Assembly: GCA_020436955.1 (NCBI GenBank)
Contig: JAGQWW010000162.1
Location: forward strand, 1 to 6,228
Length of the DNA: 6,228 nt
Direction of reading: 5' to 3'
From: Saprospiraceae bacterium
GTDB lineage: Bacteria; Bacteroidota; Bacteroidia; Chitinophagales; Saprospiraceae
This document shows, in pieces, positions 6,001-6,228 of this stretch. The position numbers and the translations under genes are program-made. The notes under the pieces were generated by a model. That model made no database searches and was not told the origin of the DNA. It saw only the letters and a program-made list of their open reading frames with translations. Position 1 is the stretch's first letter; each line of letters opens with the position of its first letter.

Positions 6001-6228
6001 TGTGTCCTCTACTGAATGGCAGAATTACTGCTTTATTCTTCCAAAATCAACCCGATATGTAAAGATAACCGATGAAGGGGGAGATCCGTTTTATGTAGAT
6101 GCAGTAGCATTTGATTGTGATGAAAACGGACTTTTGACCTATACATGGAACACCGGTGCCAACTCAAATTCCATTGTGACAGGACCGTTAACTGAACCTA
6201 CACTTTATTCAGTTACCGTTACCAATAA
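3044..6228 (+). CDS. Giant secreted multidomain surface protein with choice-of-anchor A domain (3' end outside window)
   Basis: One open frame runs from ATG 3044 to the right edge (1061 complete codons, no stop). Residues 1-60 form an unusually long export signal: a Lys/Arg-rich n-region of about 36 residues, then hydrophobic FLLILTIFLF (38-47), with possible cleavage near LGAA-T (60/61). Met9 (3068) is an alternative start. Residues 77-385 match the choice-of-anchor A domain seen in secreted and collagen-binding proteins, with CSDFN (76-80), FNVLVKNNATF (102-112), the late signature YIIWNF...SIMGSILAP (324-351), NINGQVVAENY (362-372) and GEVHYYPL (377-384). Residues 399-596 look like a carbohydrate-binding or galactose-binding-like beta-sandwich ending in VSIDGVTL. 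Residues 597-839 hold one or two cysteine-containing beta modules I cannot name. Residues 841-862 are a short acidic linker, EICANGIDDDGDG then CNDPYC. From 869 an Ig/PKD-like domain begins and appears interrupted by a jelly-roll module (about 890-1029) before resuming at TYTWNTGA (1033-1040). Twenty cysteines suggest disulfides outside the cytoplasm. A C-terminal type IX secretion sorting domain would be expected beyond the window. The likely role is adhesion, matrix or polysaccharide binding; no catalytic motif is seen. Confidence 0.88.
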   Translation, partial: MRKNLHQSMTLGKKLNKLKGIAHKKTSLNQAQLFWRNFLLILTIFLFSPDQSFVHQLGAATVSDPITSHDSHAIKCSDFNEKGMYKAFFMGPNDPMAPLEGFNVLVKNNATFQGGEIEGPVAIWNQLTMDGTFNIAIANPGTYIVPGDANPTALIVEGPINFASGNGINLLNNSLVKLKDLTGVVVHDMDNGNPTNTRITANGFNDIPKIQVGLHQPAANVGPADVFNFSGAFNTLQVEANNLFNYGNNVNTQVQGAGRLRLLVQNNRLNVWNVSASTLGSLVEINLSSAPSASSPLLINVTTGTDFTWNIPNFPGLADSHGQYIIWNFANTTGTINLNGGSSIMGSILAPQADINKNGSGNINGQVVAENYLHAAGEVHYYPLAADYTGGMVDCGCGNSLFTNGGMEIHDPSTTFPVNFQGNNARDLTNSNPNVITEWQPALTTQRMYYIDDVVNRVDNPEGNYFVWLPGLNDCYRTGDDIGSALGLEHGVEYVLCFYAAAWTEALDANGYPTGSNVPQKAGAVKMEFLTQSGAFIESNTFTLPKSNNWSNQDWNQYSVNFIYDSSDPVLQIYFTNASDQAGVSIDGVTLRKVDCTAGYNWSFDCNDNRRADIYAVGPNCQSNSTVTIPNSSNVYQAIVEIVYKGTYPGNSLTVTAGGTNYTLNEVPVSGGSSNVWVYRGIIPTSVSSVSFNNAPSNCSLQSILVHAFRNNVTSVKQSGILTERSGYNNIVNIDIPVATASAPRNMSVMVPISELTNDGRYLKITATSGTVSTTKYIYGPNTDYGSCCLDVLNLFLPQVPGSANKVRLTIDTRNGQNGQNRNGQSYVIAGSVTINTECVEICANGIDDDGDGLVDCNDPYCAPTDLSIDGDLQVECGNSTNLKANINGALDCDISATSIAHSTGNVSQVSASLGLPDGNGSYFFRGNSGTYTRIVWDMGQVLPAGSTVCFMAKSENPGVPSQLNVWLLTRGVPATGSYDLISSHTVSSTEWQNYCFILPKSTRYVKITDEGGDPFYVDAVAFDCDENGLLTYTWNTGANSNSIVTGPLTEPTLYSVTVTN
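5486..5518 (+). repeat. Three-copy in-frame AATGGTCAA repeat within the surface-protein gene
   Basis: The nonamer AATGGTCAA occurs at 5486-5494, 5495-5503 and 5510-5518, the last after a 6-base spacer. It encodes Asn-Gly-Gln three times (residues about 815-825, NGQNGQNRNGQ). All copies are in frame, so gain or loss of a unit would lengthen or shorten a loop without breaking the protein. Confidence 0.8.

Noticed and set aside
1..6228. CRISPR array, tRNA, rRNA, transposase or terminal repeats of an insertion sequence
   Set aside because: No regularly spaced repeats, cloverleaf-like elements, transposase motifs or flanked inverted ends were seen on either strand.

Overview
The window looks like a chromosomal segment from a Bacteroidota bacterium, probably from the Saprospiria or a neighbouring group. 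The DNA is moderately AT-rich and no gene has a clear Shine-Dalgarno sequence. The MocR-type protein reads like Bacteroidota family members, the asparaginase carries a lipoprotein signal, and a very large secreted protein contains the ECxNGIDDDGDG-type linker and a 'YTWNTGA...YSVTVTN' Ig-like repeat, both typical of multidomain surface proteins in this group. The lineage is inferred from protein style, not from a marker gene.

Layout. Positions 2-1177 (+) hold the C-terminal aminotransferase-fold part of a MocR/GabR-type regulator whose N-terminal helix-turn-helix part lies left of the window. It converges on a plant-type asparaginase/isoaspartyl peptidase made as a lipoprotein (2386 down to 1331, -). 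The 153-bp gap between them starts with a strong symmetric hairpin (1166-1205) with A's before and T's after it, probably a shared bidirectional terminator. A second, weaker inverted repeat follows at 1237-1277. Between the asparaginase start and the next gene lies a 657-bp AT-rich region (2387-3043) with no convincing gene. It contains a phased direct repeat, a promoter-like -7 element, a perfect 10-bp inverted repeat and a GC-rich patch. From 3044 (+) to the right edge, one uninterrupted reading frame of 1061 codons encodes the N-terminal part of a giant exported protein: a signal sequence, a choice-of-anchor A domain, several beta-sandwich or carbohydrate-binding-like modules, an acidic DxDxDG-type linker, and an Ig-like domain that appears to be split by an inserted jelly-roll module.

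How the genes relate. Nothing suggests the three genes form a pathway. The MocR protein is a cytoplasmic PLP-dependent regulator whose target is most likely on its missing 5' side. The asparaginase would act in the periplasm or at the outer membrane on asparagine or isoaspartyl dipeptides. The large protein is a cell-surface or matrix protein with its own long upstream region. I see no clear evidence of a new defence or mobile system. The best leads are the nested-domain architecture and the less familiar cysteine-containing modules of the large protein, and the structured leader in front of it.
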